Below, piece by piece: positions 11,076-23,654 of a DNA stretch of 64,000 bases (positions within the stretch are counted from its first letter, which is position 1; every line of letters starts with the position of its first letter). The notes beneath the pieces were generated by a model. That model made no database searches. It was not told the origin of the DNA and saw only the letters and a list, made by a program, of their open reading frames with translations. The position numbers and the translations under genes are program-made. Origin of the DNA: Endothia cerciana (taxonomy: Eukaryota; Ascomycota; Sordariomycetes; Diaporthales; Cryphonectriaceae). The DNA is taken from the NCBI GenBank assembly GCA_026119935.1, contig JALRMH010000037.1, positions 186,001 through 250,000 of the forward strand, in the 5' to 3' direction.

Positions 11076-14000
11076 ATGGCTTGTGGCGGCTCCGGCTGTT
11101 GCGGGCCGCCCGCTGGTGCTGCGGCGTCGTCCAGCGAGACCCCTCACGCCCAGGCTCCGAAACACGAGGATCAGGACAGCTGCTGCGGCGACGTGAGTTC
11201 GATGGACGGCAAGGACGATGGCTCCTCTGGGCTCCCTGGGCCCGCGCGTGACAAGCAGGGCGAGGGGGACGGCAGGCCGCCTCTGACCGTCTCGGCTCCT
11301 TGTCAGGACGCGTGCTGCGGTGGACCCGGCGAGGATCCACAGGACGGCGCCAGGTGCGAGACCAGGGACGCTGGCCTCCACGGCGACGGCGCCGACGACT
11401 GCTGTGCTCCCAAGCCCACCGATCCTGGTTGCAACAAGGGCTGCTGTCCTGCGCCAGCGGCGGACGGCTCGCCTGCGCCCAGCTGCTGCGAGGGCAAGAT
11501 CGCCCCATGCTGCGACCAGTCCTGCCTCGACCGCCTCGCCCTGCGCGAGTGCAATCGCCATGGTGGGCCTGCCCTGGCCTCATCCCATGGTAAACCTGCT
11601 CGCCCGCCCCCACGCGCCATGCGCATTGCTAACGTCGCCAATCCCCAGAGCCCCCCGACTGCGGCGGACCCGATGGCGGCAGGCCGTGCGCAGACCACGT
11701 CCGCAGGACGCGAAACCTGTACGCTGAGAGGCTCGAAGCTCTCGGCTGTATCTGCCGTGCCCTGATCGCCCTCGGACAGCAGTCGTGCTGCGCCCCCCAG
11801 CGAGGCTCGCCCGCCGGGGGCGTTCGCCGCCGGTCCAAGGAGACACTGTCGCCTTCACGTGCCTCCGTCGGCACGTGTTGTGCGGCCGGCAGCGCAGACA
11901 CGGGCAGTCGCTCTGCCAGGAAGCCAATCGGTTCCAAGAAGGGACGTCGTATTGGTGACGGGACAGGGGGCAAGCCTCGACCTGCTAGCACGGCAGGTTC
12001 TTGTGTCGATTCCTGCTGTGCTGATGGGCAACGCGGCGGTCATGTTCAGAAGCCGATGGCCATCTCTGTCGGCGTCGCGCATGGCCCCGACCTTGAGAAA
12101 CGATTGTCCGGCAACGAGGAGGAACATGTCATCCTCAGCATCTCCGGCATGACGTGCACCGGCTGCGAGACAAAGCTCGCTCGGACCCTCGGCACCCACC
12201 CGTCCGTCAGGAATCTGAAGACCAGCCTAATCCTGTCTCGCGCCGAGTTCTCCCTGGTCGGCACTGCCTCCGTGGCCGAGGTCATGAAGCATGTCGAGCG
12301 GACGACCGAGTTCAGGTGTGAGAGGGTCATGAATCGGGGCTCGAGCCTCGATCTCCTCGCTCCCGGCGGCGACACCGCGGCTTTCATCAACCAACCCTGG
12401 CCGGAAGGGGTTACCGATGTGAGGGTCGTGGACGAGAAGACCGTCAACATCAGCTTTGACGCAAAGGTTGTAGGCGCCAGGGATCTCGTCGAACGCGGCT
12501 GGGGAGACAGCCCGATCCGCCTCGCCCCGTTGCGTCCTGACCAGACCCTCGAGGCCGGTAGCAAGCATGTCCGTCACGTCGGTTACATGACCATGCTCTC
12601 GGCATGCCTCACCGTCCCGGTTCTGGTCCTGGCCTGGGCTCCGCTCCCCGAGCACCCCATCGAGTATGGATCAGCATCGCTCGCGCTGGCAACCCTCGTC
12701 CAGTTCGTTGTCGCCGGCCCGTTCTATCCAAAGGCCTTCAAGGCTATCATCTTCTCAAGGGTGGTCGAGATGGACCTGCTTGTTGTGCTGAGCACCAGCA
12801 TTGCTTACATCTTCTCGGTCGTCTCGTTCGGTTACATGGTCTCGGGCCAACAACTGTCGACGGGCGAATTCTTCGAGACCAGTACTCTCTTGGTCACCCT
12901 CATCATGGTGGGCCGCTGGGTGGCTGCGTTGGCCCGCCAGAAGGCCGTAGAGTCTATCTCCCTCCGATCCCTCCAGACCCCAGCCGCATGCCTGGTAACC
13001 GACGACGGTGAAGTCGAGATCGATGCCCGCATGCTTCAGTATGGGGACGTCTTCAAAGTTGTTCCCGATTCGCGGGTCCCCACCGATGGCACAGTGGTTT
13101 CCGGCTCATCTGAGGTTGACGAGTCCATGATCACGGGAGAGTCCATGTCGGTCGAGAAGCACACCAAGTCTCCGGTCATCGCTGGGTCAGTCAATGGTTC
13201 GGGAGTTCTGTACGTTCGGTTGACACGACTTCCCGGCGATAACACTATCAGCACTATCGCCAGCATGGTTGACGAGGCGAAGTTATCGAAGCCAAAAATA
13301 CAAGACATCGCAGACCTTGTCGCGGGCTACTTCGTTCCAGTTGTTATCGCTATAACAATCATTACATTCTGTACCTGGGTCGCTATCGGTATTAGAGTTC
13401 GCGGGCAGTCCGGAAGCGAAGCTGCGATCCAAGCAGTCACATACGCTATCACGGTCCTGATCGTGTCCTGTCCTTGTGCAGTGGGCCTCGCAGTCCCGAT
13501 GGTCATCATTATCGCTAGCGGCGTTGCCGCTGAGCGAGGCGTGATCTTCAAATCGGCGGGGTGCATCGAGGTCGCCTACAAGACGTCGCATGTCGTCTTT
13601 GACAAGACCGGCACGATCACGGAGGGTAAGCCAACTGTGGCCAGGGAATGGTACCGAGACGGCGACCAGGACGCGATCCGGTCGCTACTTCTTGGCCTGG
13701 TGGGGGGCATCAAGCATCCTGTCTCTGCTGCTGTGGTCAAACACCTCCAAGCTCGAGGCGTGACACCCTCCCAGGTGTCGGACCCAAGGACCCTGACTGG
13801 AAAGGGTGTCGAAGGCACTGCGAAGGGCTCCGGCTTGAGCCTCCAGGCAGGCAACTCCCGTTGGCTCAACCTTACTTCCGATGGGGTCGTACAGTCGGTC
13901 CTGTCACAAGGACACACAGCCTTCTGCTTCACGATCGGCGGGTCCGTCGCCGCGGTCTTTGGTCTCGCGGACTCGATCCGTCCCGGCGCCGCCCCGACCG

Positions 14001-14566
14001 TCAAGACCCTACTCGAACGCGGCATATCGGTCCACATCATCTCGGGCGATGACGATGGCGCCGTGCGCTCCGTCGCAACCCAGCTGAACATCGTCGAGAC
14101 AAACGTCCGCTCCCGCTGCACCCCCGCAGACAAACAGGCGTACATCCAGGATGTTCTCGAGGGCCATGCCTCTAAGACTCACACCACAAGGGGCAAGAAG
14201 GGTGAGAGGCCGGTCGTCATCTTCTGCGGCGATGGGACCAACGATGCGGTCGCTCTGGCCCAGGCCACCATCGGCGTACATGTGAATGAAGGAGGCACCG
14301 ACGTCGCCCAGTCAGCGGCCGACGTCGTCCTCATGCGCCCAGACCTGGGAGGGATCCTCACCGCCATCAGCGTCAGCAGGAAGTCGGCGCACAGGGTCGC
14401 CCTCAACTTCGGCTGGAGCTTCGTCTACAACCTGTTCGCCATCCTCCTCGCCGCCGGTGCCTTTGTGGACGCGAGGATCCCGCCCGAGTTTGCCGGCCTG
14501 GGCGAGCTCGTCAGTGTCTTGCCTGTCATCGCTGCGGCCGTGCTGCTGCGGTATGCCAGGATCTGA
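11076..14566 (+). CDS. Copper-transporting P1B-type ATPase with Cys-rich N-terminus
   Basis: Two exons (11076-11562, 11649-14566) are joined across an 86-bp intron with branch GCTAAC, giving 1134 residues. Residues 1-320 hold about ten Cys-Cys pairs (CCGPP, CCGGP, CCPAP, CCEGK, CCDQSC, CCAPQ, CCADG and others), a metal-buffering region like that of fungal CRP1/CrpA copper pumps. One classical heavy-metal domain follows with GMTCTGC at 329-335. Catalytic core: TGES at 658-661, membrane CPC at 770-772, DKTGT with phospho-acceptor D814, an HP motif (KHPVSAAV), and GDGTND from 1023. It should couple ATP hydrolysis to Cu(I) export from the cytosol, either at the plasma membrane (detoxification) or to the secretory pathway. 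The long Cys-rich extension favours detoxification. The C-terminus is short, with no trafficking motif noticed. Confidence 0.93.
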
Positions 14567-15107
14567 CCGGCCTTAAGTGCGCCTGCGCGGCTCAGTTACG
14601 ACGGCAGTACGGGCTTCCGACGGACTGTCGAAAACGTGCTCCTGAGTTGTGCATGCAGGGGACGATTCCATTTCCATCCGGCAGCGGTCACTCTCTTAAA
14701 AGCTTCTATTCCGTCTCTTCCCGTCCCAGAATGTTACTTTTTCTCGTTCTAACGCGCACAGCCACCCTCTCTTATAGCGCGTGCTACCTCTCACTGTCCT
14801 AGCATGTGCCAGCTCATTCAAGGAACCCATTATCGAGTTGCAGCAGTTCGCAGCAAAGAATTGACTTGTGCACTAGTTCATGATTCATTATTGCAACTTC
14901 TCAAGTAGTGAAAAGAGTGTCGTAGGCTGCGTGGTTTTCCCATCTCAGATAGCGCTGAATTACGGACGCATAGGCAACCTCGGCCTCGCCAGATCGTGTA
15001 GAGAGGTATGGCTTCTTGCATGTCTGGCGCTGTAAAGCTCCTGCATAGTGAACATGCCGCTTTACTGCCGTACACCCGTACAAATACACTCGGCCAAGGC
15101 TCACCTC
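14567..15107. other. Convergent intergenic region
   Basis: The 3' ends of the copper ATPase (plus) and the RBR ligase (minus) face each other across about 540 bp. No additional gene is seen. Confidence 0.5.
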
Positions 15108-17676
15108 CTAAGCCATGTCTGGAAAGTACTCCACGCCTATTCCGTTGTGTACCCTCGTCATATGGTCGTATACAGGATCTCCCTCCGGGAACGTCTTCAG
15201 GCATACCCAGCAGATGTGCGTCTTACAAGCCAAACAGGTCATGTGGTTACAGCCGAACGTCTTCTCGATCATGGTGCCACACTCGGGACAGTCCTTGATG
15301 CCGAGATCCTTCTTGGCCGCTTGCAGGGCCTGGTAGCCACCGGAGGCGTGGTCGCGATGCTCGTCGCACGTCATGCCTTCGTGCGGGACGTGGCAGGCCT
15401 TGCATGTGACGACGAGGCAGGCGGGGCACGTGAACGAGAGGTTCCGGCCCTCGCCAGCCAGACCGCTGCCACGCTCAGTTGCACCCGCGGCGTGATAGAC
15501 CTGCCCGCAGTCCGGGGTGGGACAATATCGCAGGTCGTTGAGGGGACGGGCCACGTGGGCCGTGAAGGCGGCCTCAAGGATATCCTCGAGGGCGGCCGAT
15601 GGGAGGTGCTCCTGAAGCTCGGCCAGCGGGAGCCGCACGCCGCACTTGCCGGCGTCGCCTTGGCAGCGGATACCAGAGACGGCATCGGCGGCGGATGTGC
15701 CGGCGAAGCAGAGATCCTCGAGACAGCCAGCGCAGTAGACATGCTTGCATGCCGTGTGCACCGGGCTCTCGGCTTCCGTCCAGCAAATAGCACAGCCGCT
15801 GGTGGAGCTGGCTGGTGGCTTTAGGGCCCTCCCGCTGCCCTCGAGAATAGCCCGCGCCGTGTTGGAATTAGCCTCTGACCCCGACACAATGATGCGCCGA
15901 GGACTGGAGACGATGTCCAAAGTGACTTTGTCCTCGCCGATGGCGGCGGCGACGGCACGGTAGCCACCCTTGAAAGCCCAGGAGAGTTTCTGGGCGTCAA
16001 GCTCGATCACGAAGGTAGAGGCTGAATCTTCCCTGGCGAGTTTGACGAGCGCACGCCGAGCCTCCTCGCATCGCGACCGGGGGCCAACGAGCCGCAGCTG
16101 AGATCTGCGGCTGTCCCGGACGATGACAATCCCCAGTTCGCGCTCGAGCTTCTTCATCTCCTGGCGAGCACGACCATTCGTTGCGAAAGACGCCGCCCAT
16201 ATGGTTTCTCCGTCCTCCATCGCCACTTCGCCGCCGATGATTCTCTCCAGGGTAACCTTGGCGTTGGCAACGTCCTTACTGGCTTCGCCCTCCACCTTGA
16301 GGACCCTGAGGCCCTGGACAGGAGGGTAAGCCATGTAGCGCAGGTGTTGCGAGTTCCAGGCCTGCTTATGATCGGATACCTCTTGCTCGACGGCATCATA
16401 GACGCGGTTTGAGATCTTGAGCCTTGCTGAGTGGACAAGCTGGACCGTGAGCTTGCCATTCTTGTGAAACGGCAGGGGCCGGCCGTCGAACAATCTAACC
16501 GCCTCCCTCGCATCCGCGTCATCCATGAAGCGAGCCTTGGCTTTGTAGCGCTTCCCCGGTGACTCTGTGCTCCCTTTCCAACTCTCCAAAGGCCCGGCTT
16601 GCAACAGCAGTGATTCGACCATCGTGTTCGCCATCGGCAGGTCGATCTCATAGCTCGGAGAGCTCAGCTCGACATGACGGGGACGCAGCGCGGCCGGGAT
16701 ACCACGCGTAGTATCTGCTTCCTTTGCGGGCCCCGGAACGTCTGAAAGTCTGACAGTCCAGGCCAACGGGTTCCTATGGCCCTGGCTGCGCGAAGGTCCC
16801 TCACACTTCACGCCCTGGCCGAGGATCTTGTAGATGCCATCAGAAAACCTGAACCCGACCTTTGCGGCGATGTCTCCGTTGTGAAAATTCAGCCAGGCGG
16901 ACCTGCTTGGTCTGTGCCAGGAGCAATGGACCTTCTTTGAGTCGACGCGACGATGGTTTGTTACCTGAGGCATTGCTGCGCTGATCTGGACTGCCTCAAG
17001 AGCGGCATGGCTCTTGGCGATTGCTGGTACAAGACGCTTGGCAAACTGGGAGTCCTCGACCCTCACAATAGCAAGGCGGTGAGCACTATCTGGGGGTGGC
17101 GGAAGGCGAACGCAGTCTGCCGACACGGCGAGGCCGAGGGAGGCGAGGAGGTCGACCACAGATGCAGGTGTCGTATCCCGAGGCAAGCCACTGATGCGGA
17201 CTGCAGAGAAATCGGACGGAAAGCTGACCTTGGTCACGACAGCTCCGTCCCCGAAGTTGACCAGGGCACCTCGGAGCTCCCGGCACCAGCTTTCTGGCCC
17301 CCTGTCTTCCTGCTCGCCGGTGAGTGATCACGAAGGGCATGAATGAGTCCTATGCGGCATGGGGGCTTATTACCTCTGCTTCTGCCAACGTCTGTCTCAC
17401 GCCGTCAGGCTCGACGTGGGCAAAGGGGCACTCCTCGCCGCTCAGGCAGGCCCCCCGCAGGAAGAATCGACAAGGGACTTGGGACCGCGAACCCGTTTGC
17501 GGCACGACATCGCCGCGGCGGCTGGTGTTGGCGGGACCCGTGCTGACTACCACAGTTCGCTGCTCTCCTCCACCTTCTGCGTGCGAGTACGGGCAGCTGG
17601 CGCCCTTCCGGCAGCGGCGCTGCGTGAAGAATTGGCAAGGTATGCTCAATCGCGAGTCCCGCCGTTGCGAGTCCAT
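15108..17676 (-). CDS. CCCH-zinc-finger, RRM-like, RBR (RING-IBR-RING) E3 ubiquitin ligase
   Basis: Exons 17374-17676 and 15108-17309 are joined over a 64-bp intron (GTAATAAG...GAGCAG), giving 834 residues. Residues 12-32 and a second copy near residue 76 are C-x7-C-x5-C-x3-H zinc fingers, the spacing typical of RNA-binding CCCH proteins. An RRM-like unit follows the join (VRISGLPRDTTPASVVDLLASLGL). A long middle part has helical and possibly KH-like segments. RING1 starts at residue 607 (CAIC...CKHVYCAGC), then the IBR (CPTPDCG...CPAC...CKAC) and RING2 (CPECGTMIEKTFGCNHMTC). The Cys at about 788 in GCNHM corresponds to the thioester-forming Cys of ARIH-type ligases. It should transfer ubiquitin through a Cys intermediate, with RNA-linked targets inferred. 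The acceptor could be three bases off (GAG rather than CAG). Confidence 0.88.
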
Positions 17677-19443
17677 CTCTGGCAATTTGCCCGTGTCCTT
17701 TGTCACCTCGGACGCAGGACTGCAATGGCTAGACGCTAATCTCTAAGCCAAACCATCGTAGTCAGGTATGCTGCAGCCTACAGCCTGCGGCAGCCATTCA
17801 GCACGTGACGCCACGTAGCATTCTGTGCGGCGCGGGGTTTGGGATACAGATACTCACCATCTCGCACAGCGATTTCGAGGCCTTGCCCTGTGAAAAATGT
17901 GCTGGTAATAAACCTGCCGCTCTTGCTTGCCTGGCCGAGCAGCCTCGACTCGGCGGCATCGACCCAAATCGAGTGCACAGAGACGGGGCCGCCTATTTGC
18001 GTGAGGGGCTACGTGAGAGGAGGGTGCCGCTCAGAATAGCATGAGCGCGTTTGTGGCTCGAGCCGGGGCAGTTTCAGTGTCATGGCCGCTGTGTTTTTGC
18101 ACCAGCGACTCTAGACCACCCTCTCAGCGAGATGACATTTCCTTCCCGCTGGCCCGGCTTGCTGAGGAAGGGAACCCAGAGGCCTCTGCGGGGATTCGTC
18201 CGTTTACTTGATGAAGAGGGCATTCTTTCTGAGTTGGTCCAGAGGAAACGCAGGCCGGCAATCTGGCATACCCTGTTCTGGGGGCTGATGTGCCATATAT
18301 TGTCTCGCCAGGCCTTGTTTGGTATTGCAATAGGGACGCTACCCTTCCCTTTATCGGAGAGAGCTGGGTTGATGGCCCTATGGCTGGGGAGGCTACGGAT
18401 GCCTGGTATCGGGGGAAACTGCTAGACGAGACTCCAGAACTGTACTGATCTCCAATGGAAGAATACTCTTATCGCTGACTGCAAATCTAAGCTGCTCTTA
18501 CAATTCCCGAGATCCGCTCTTGCACCGCAGCATCAACAAAGGGGTGCATCTGCAGGCTGAGGACCTCGCTGGCGGCGCGTTCAGCAAAGGGACAGCGCCC
18601 CAAAACCACGGGAAAGGCACTATACGCAGACACGGAATGTATCGACTTTGGGTAATACACAACCGTCGACACGCCCGCCTTCTAAAGGAGGTCACGAATG
18701 CTGTCTCTGCTGCCCTTGTTGCACCAGATCGTGTACGGCGCCCACCCGGAAACGATGCCTTGACGCGCCGTCGGGGGTGGGGGGGGGCGTCACATCAGCT
18801 GTCTGGAATCCATCTCGCGGGCAGGTATGTCGAGCTTAACTAGCAACTGGTGGCCGGCGTGGCTACTTCAACTACAGCGATGGCATTGTCTCGTAGGACA
18901 GACTGCCATTCCCGCGGTGGAACGCCATGAGTCTGACCCGGAGTCTTGGACCGGTCCTCAGTCCCACCGACTACAGCGGCAAGAAGCCCAAGCCTTGAGA
19001 ACTCTCGGGCAAGATCAGCCGACAACCGCAACTTGAAGGGATAGGGAGCTGGCGCGAGTCGCCATAGTTATCGGAACGGTTAACTCGAGCGCCAGGAGAA
19101 GGTAAAGTATACGGGCAACTTCAGCGATACAAACAGAGGTGGGCGAGCGAGGATCCTCTTGTATCAAGACCGCACATCATGTCTCATGGTATCGAAGGGG
19201 CATCAAGTTCCCGCTTGTTGCGGCAAAGGGAAATTCCTCGGAAGAATCCCGTGCCCTAAGTTGTTGGTCCTTCAACGGCGCTGTCCGCGGGTTAAGGTTC
19301 CCGAGGGCGTGCTGTTTGGCGGTGTGCCCAGAATTGCAGCTCTGCCAGCGTTCACAGCTTCACCTGATGTGCAGTGCATAACCTGATGCTGGCTGCCGCC
19401 TGCTGCTCTAGCGGGGGTAGTATAAGCATGTTGGTAATTTCAG
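17677..19443. other. Intergenic region, 1.8 kb, no gene recognised
   Basis: This is the 5' flank of the RBR ligase followed by sequence broken by stops in all frames. Several short frames are Cys- or Trp-rich but match nothing I know. The part next to 19440 may hold more of the HET relic, but its diagnostic HET-domain motifs were not found. Confidence 0.4.
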
Positions 19444-20208
19444 GAGCTGTATCTCGGTGGACGGGTCACTTTCTGCTGCGGAGATAATTGCGCCCCTGTC
19501 TATCTGTCGAAAGAACTTGCCCAATTGCCCGAGGACATATTTACTCGTGCATACGGGGAGACGGATTCCAAGCTGAACCCCTTTAAGGCCAACATTTTCA
19601 AAATTAGAGGCTGGGATTAAGGGGTTGAGGCCTAGATATTACTCCGTGTCACACCTATACCTTCACGCAACGTGGAGTTTGGAACGTCTCCACGTGTGTT
19701 CAAACATGAGCGTATCACCTGGAGAGGACAGGATGAGTCTAATCGATCTGTTTGGATATGTCATCAATGCTTAGAATTGCAACGTCAGGACGCGAGAGAC
19801 AAGGTGTTCGTAATTCTAGCATTGGCCGACTGGAAAGGACATACACCCATCACGCCCGGCTACAGCAAGGACAGTCTCGGAACAGCCATCGAGGTGTCGG
19901 AGACGATGGACAAGATGGTGTGCGAGAAGGCTGTCCCGCGCTTATCGGTACCGCTTAGGACGTCTAGTCGGGACCCTTCTCGAACTATACGCCCCTGTTG
20001 TCAGAGGGGGATCGCCGGACCGGAGTCGCATACTCTTAGGTTCGTGAGAGCAATCAAAGAACGAAGGAGATCGGTAACCGCCTTTCCGACCCGGCAGATG
20101 TTCCCACCTGCGAGCGGCTACGGCATGAATCCCTACGGACTGCGACTTGAACGAACTGATGCGCGCTGGTACCTCGAAAGGTATGAATCGGCCAGGGTAA
20201 TCCAGTAA
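19444..20208 (+). pseudogene. Relic of a heterokaryon-incompatibility (HET-domain) protein
   Basis: One plus-strand frame reads through residues resembling the middle and post-HET region of fungal HET proteins: ELYLGGRVTFCCGDN...YLSKELAQLPED, and after two in-frame stops (TAA 19618-19620, TAG 19633-19635) the block QDARDKVFVILALADWKG followed by TPGYSKDSL. The second block matches the family pattern (PRDKVFALLGLA...PDYSKS). No N-terminal HET core (YxLSYxWG, DAxCIxQ) was found upstream, and the downstream part loses similarity. HET proteins trigger death when genetically different hyphae fuse and they evolve fast. This copy is a truncated relic. The two stops could instead lie in an intron, but no good splice pair was found. 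Confidence 0.5.
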
Positions 20209-20814
20209 TATCAGGACTATTCTCTGAACGCCATGAAATGGCTGGACGATAGAATAAATCCCCGAGTACTCTTGCCTAGATCAGAAAGGATGGATATTGG
20301 TGTATCTCCTACAACCCTTCGCCCTTCACGAGCAGGCTCATGCTTGTTATTAGAGAGCTGCCTTTTGGCGGCGTATTTGAGGTTGTGGGTACAGGGAATA
20401 TGGAACGTTCGAGGTCCTTCCAGCGGCAACACAAATGGAGTCATACGGTCTTTCTTCTCAATTCGAAATCTGCTTGACTGCAGAAGATGCCTCCCTCCTG
20501 GAAGGCTTTCGAAACCTGTCTGATGAGCTGTGGGAGGGCTGTGTGTGACTCAGATGATGGGATGTTGTTCGGGCAATTATCTGATTTTATGGAATTGCGA
20601 TCGTGCGGGGATCTAGGCTCGTTTGCAGGGCGGAAGAATGTGGGATCCGAGAGCTGAGACGGCGACTCTGGACAGACAAAGCTCTGTAGATGCTAGAGAA
20701 AAATAACCAACACGCCTCTTCCTCAACGCGACCCCTCATGCTTGTCTGATCTCCCCCCTCGGCCCCCGATGCGGGGTCCAGTCTGTTCCCAGCAGCTCGG
20801 CCACCCCGTCCATC
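20209..20814. other. Intergenic region between HET relic and arginase 3' end
   Basis: About 600 bp with no recognised feature; the end next to 20814 is the arginase 3' flank. Confidence 0.45.
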
Positions 20815-22188
20815 CTACAGCAGGCTCTCCCCCAGGGCGCACCTCACGAGGCTGCACCCCGCCCTGACCGTCTCGTTGGCGCCGACGTCGTTCTCGCCGG
20901 CGACCAGCTTCGGGTTGACCTCGACCAGGTCCATGGCGACCAGGTTGCCCGTCTCGTGGACACACTCGGCGATGTAGTCGCCCTCCCGGAGGGTCAGGCC
21001 GCCGCGGACGGGGGTGCCGGTGGAGGGGGCCCACATAGGGTCGAGGGCGTCGACGTCGAAGGACAGGTGGATGGGCGTGTCGTTGCCGATGTGGGCGAGC
21101 GCCATCTCCATGACGCGGCCTATGCCGTGGCTGTTTTTCGGTCGGTTGAGTCAGCATCTGGTCGGGGGGTAGAGGAAGAAGGACCAGGTCTTCCCCCTTC
21201 TTCTTCTGTGGGGGTTGGGGGGAAGAGGAGAACGCACCGGTCGATATCAAACATGCTGAACGCCTTGATCCCGTTCTCCTTCAGGATCCTCTTCTCGCCC
21301 GGGTCGACGTCCCGCAGTCCGATGTACACCAGCTTCCTGAGCGACAGCCTGTTCTCCTCCTGCAGCCAGCCGAAGTACTCCTCCCGGTCCTCCCGGGCCA
21401 GGCCGGTGAGGAACGCGACGGGCATGCCGTGGACGTTGCCGGAGCCGCTCGTCTCGGGCGTGTTTATGTCGGCGTGTGCGTCGACCCAGATGACGGCGAC
21501 CTCGCGGCCCAGCCTCTCGCGGACGGCCCTGGCGGTCCCGCCCACGGTGCCGATGGCGATGGAGTGGTCGCCGCCCAGGGTGAGGACCAGGCGGCCCAGG
21601 CTGGCGTGGCTGTAGACCTGGTCGGCGATGCGGCGGGTGACGGCAGACACGGCGCGGGGGTTCTTCATGCCGCGGTAGGGCGGGTCTGCGCCGGCCTCGG
21701 GCACGAGGTCCGTGTACAGGTGGACGGTGTCGTCGCCGTGGAGCTTGTAGCCGAGCTCGTCGCGGAGCTGGGTGAGGAGGCCGGACTCGATCAGGGCGGA
21801 GGGGGCGGCGTCGACGCCGGGTTTGCACTGTTGCCCGGGGACGCAGGGGGTCAGTCTCCGGGACCCAGAGAGAGGCTGCGGAAGAAGAGGAAGAAGCGGG
21901 GCAGGGAGGAGGAGGAGGAGGAGGAGGAGGAGGATGGGGCGGCGGGGGGGGGGGGTTGGGGATCGATCGTACCTGGCCGCCCGAGAAGCCCACGGCGACC
22001 ACGCCCAGGTCCTCCGGATTGGAGAGGAACTTGGACTGGACCATGCTCGTGTTCATGCCCTTGTTGTAGTGGCCGTAGGCGTGCTGCGATATGCTCGCCT
22101 TGCGCTTCTTGTTGCTGGCCGCGCCGTTGGACTCGCCGGCGGGCGCGGAGGAGGGGACGATCCTGTCCTCGAGGGTGGGCGGCGCCAT
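20815..22188 (-). CDS. aga: Arginase
   Basis: Three exons (21973-22188, 21238-21827, 20815-21130) code for 373 residues. The introns are 145 bp (with a C-rich/GGA-rich body) and 107 bp. Manganese-binding motifs of the arginase/ureohydrolase family are all present: GGDHSIAIG, WVDAHADINTP and SFDVDALDP. Other family blocks are VGFSGGQ, GVDAAPSALIESGLL and HGMPVAFLTG. The enzyme splits arginine into ornithine and urea, for use of arginine as a nitrogen source. An in-frame ATG at 22279-22281 would add 31 residues (Ser/Pro-rich, no acidic cluster). Neurospora aga is known to make two arginase forms from alternative starts, so the longer form may also exist. I give the shorter start because its sequence (MAPPTLEDR) fits the usual N-terminus. 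Confidence 0.93.
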
Positions 22189-23654
22189 TGATTTCGAGGG
22201 CGGGCGGGCTGGCCGGTTGTTTTCTTTGTTCGACGGGGTTGGGGCTTGTTGTGGGAGATGAGGAGAGAATGGGAGGGACAAAAGACTGAAGAAGAAGAAA
22301 GAGGAAGTAGGAAAGAAAAAAGAATGAAAGAATTCCTTCCTCCTGGAGAAACCCCCCCGAGACCCCTAACTTCTTGACCCGATTCCCACGTCGCCTGCGT
22401 TCAGCTAGAAGCTCAGCTCAGTTGGCGGTGGTGACGGTGGTCGGCTGTTCCGTTCCCAAAACGCCAGCGCAGCGTTGAGCGTGTTGGCCTGGGTCCCTTT
22501 TTTTTTCTGTCTTCGTAGTATGACGTTAGACGTTAAGACGTTAGACGCGAAAAAATCCGCTCATGCGGGCAGCAACAGCAACAGGCAGCGGCAGGCAAGT
22601 CTTGGGAGTCGTCGTCCCTAGGTTTTGGCTTGTGAAAGTCTTTTTTGTGTTAAGTCTTGAGGAGAGGAGAGGGTTGAGAGTTCGTTTTGTGTTAGTCACC
22701 TCCCGGGCCAGCAATTGATTACCAGCGCCTCAGAGGGAGAAGAAGACCACAGGTTCAGACTTGAGAGACAGACTCACGAGGACAGGATTCATCTACCCAC
22801 CCGTATTCCGTCTCTCTTTAAGTAGTTTTAGGTTATCCTCGGCCTTGGAGGTAGAGCAGACCAAGCTGGGCGGGCTATCGATCAGGAGGACACCACCCGC
22901 CCCCCCCCTTCCTCAGCGCTATGCCGTAAGAATAATACATAATTACACCAACGAGAGAAAGTCAAAAAAACCTCTCCTGCAATCCCCGAGAAGCGGCTGT
23001 GCGGGCTGTGCGGGTTTTATTTCTGGGGCTGGGTAAAGAGGACATGGACTGGGTTGGTGATCTCTCTCCATGGTGTTTTCCCTTCCCCTAAAAGCAGGAA
23101 TAGCCATCACCTGCGCTTAGCGGTCGAGGGTCCCCGCTCTCGCCAGGGCGCCTAGGGGACCGCCAAAGCACCGGCCGCGGTCGGTGGAGGTAGATCTCCC
23201 CTCTGCCCCTCCCCCCCCCATGGGATGCGTGGATGTCCCCTGGGGGCCCCCCAGCAGGTGTGCATTGCATGGCGGGATCCCAGGGCCGATCACCGCTGCC
23301 CCGGCTCGGGGGCCAGGTTGGGGAGGTCGCAAGGAAAACGAGGAGTTGCGAGGTCTTCGCTTGGCGCTGGCGGCCTTCTGAGAGGGGACACGCTCCTTAA
23401 CACATCTCCACTGTCATCTGCAGGCCTTGTGATGGTGATAAAGGATGAATACGACCTGACTCAACCCCCACAGAGCCGCTACCAGCCGAAGTCGGTCTCC
23501 GCTCGGCCTGGACACCTGGAAGGGGTACCATAGTAGTTGTTGAGGTGTATGGTAGGAGAGAGACGGGGGGGGGGGGTGTGTGTTCTCGACGGTGTTGGGC
23601 CTATCCTCTCCGTACACCCCTCAACTTCCACCACAGAAGGCAGAGAAGGTTGAG

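Noticed and set aside
21429..22289. 286-codon plus-strand frame
   Set aside because: It overlaps the arginase exons and an intron and is low-complexity Gly/Arg/Glu sequence; the arginase motifs on the other strand are decisive.
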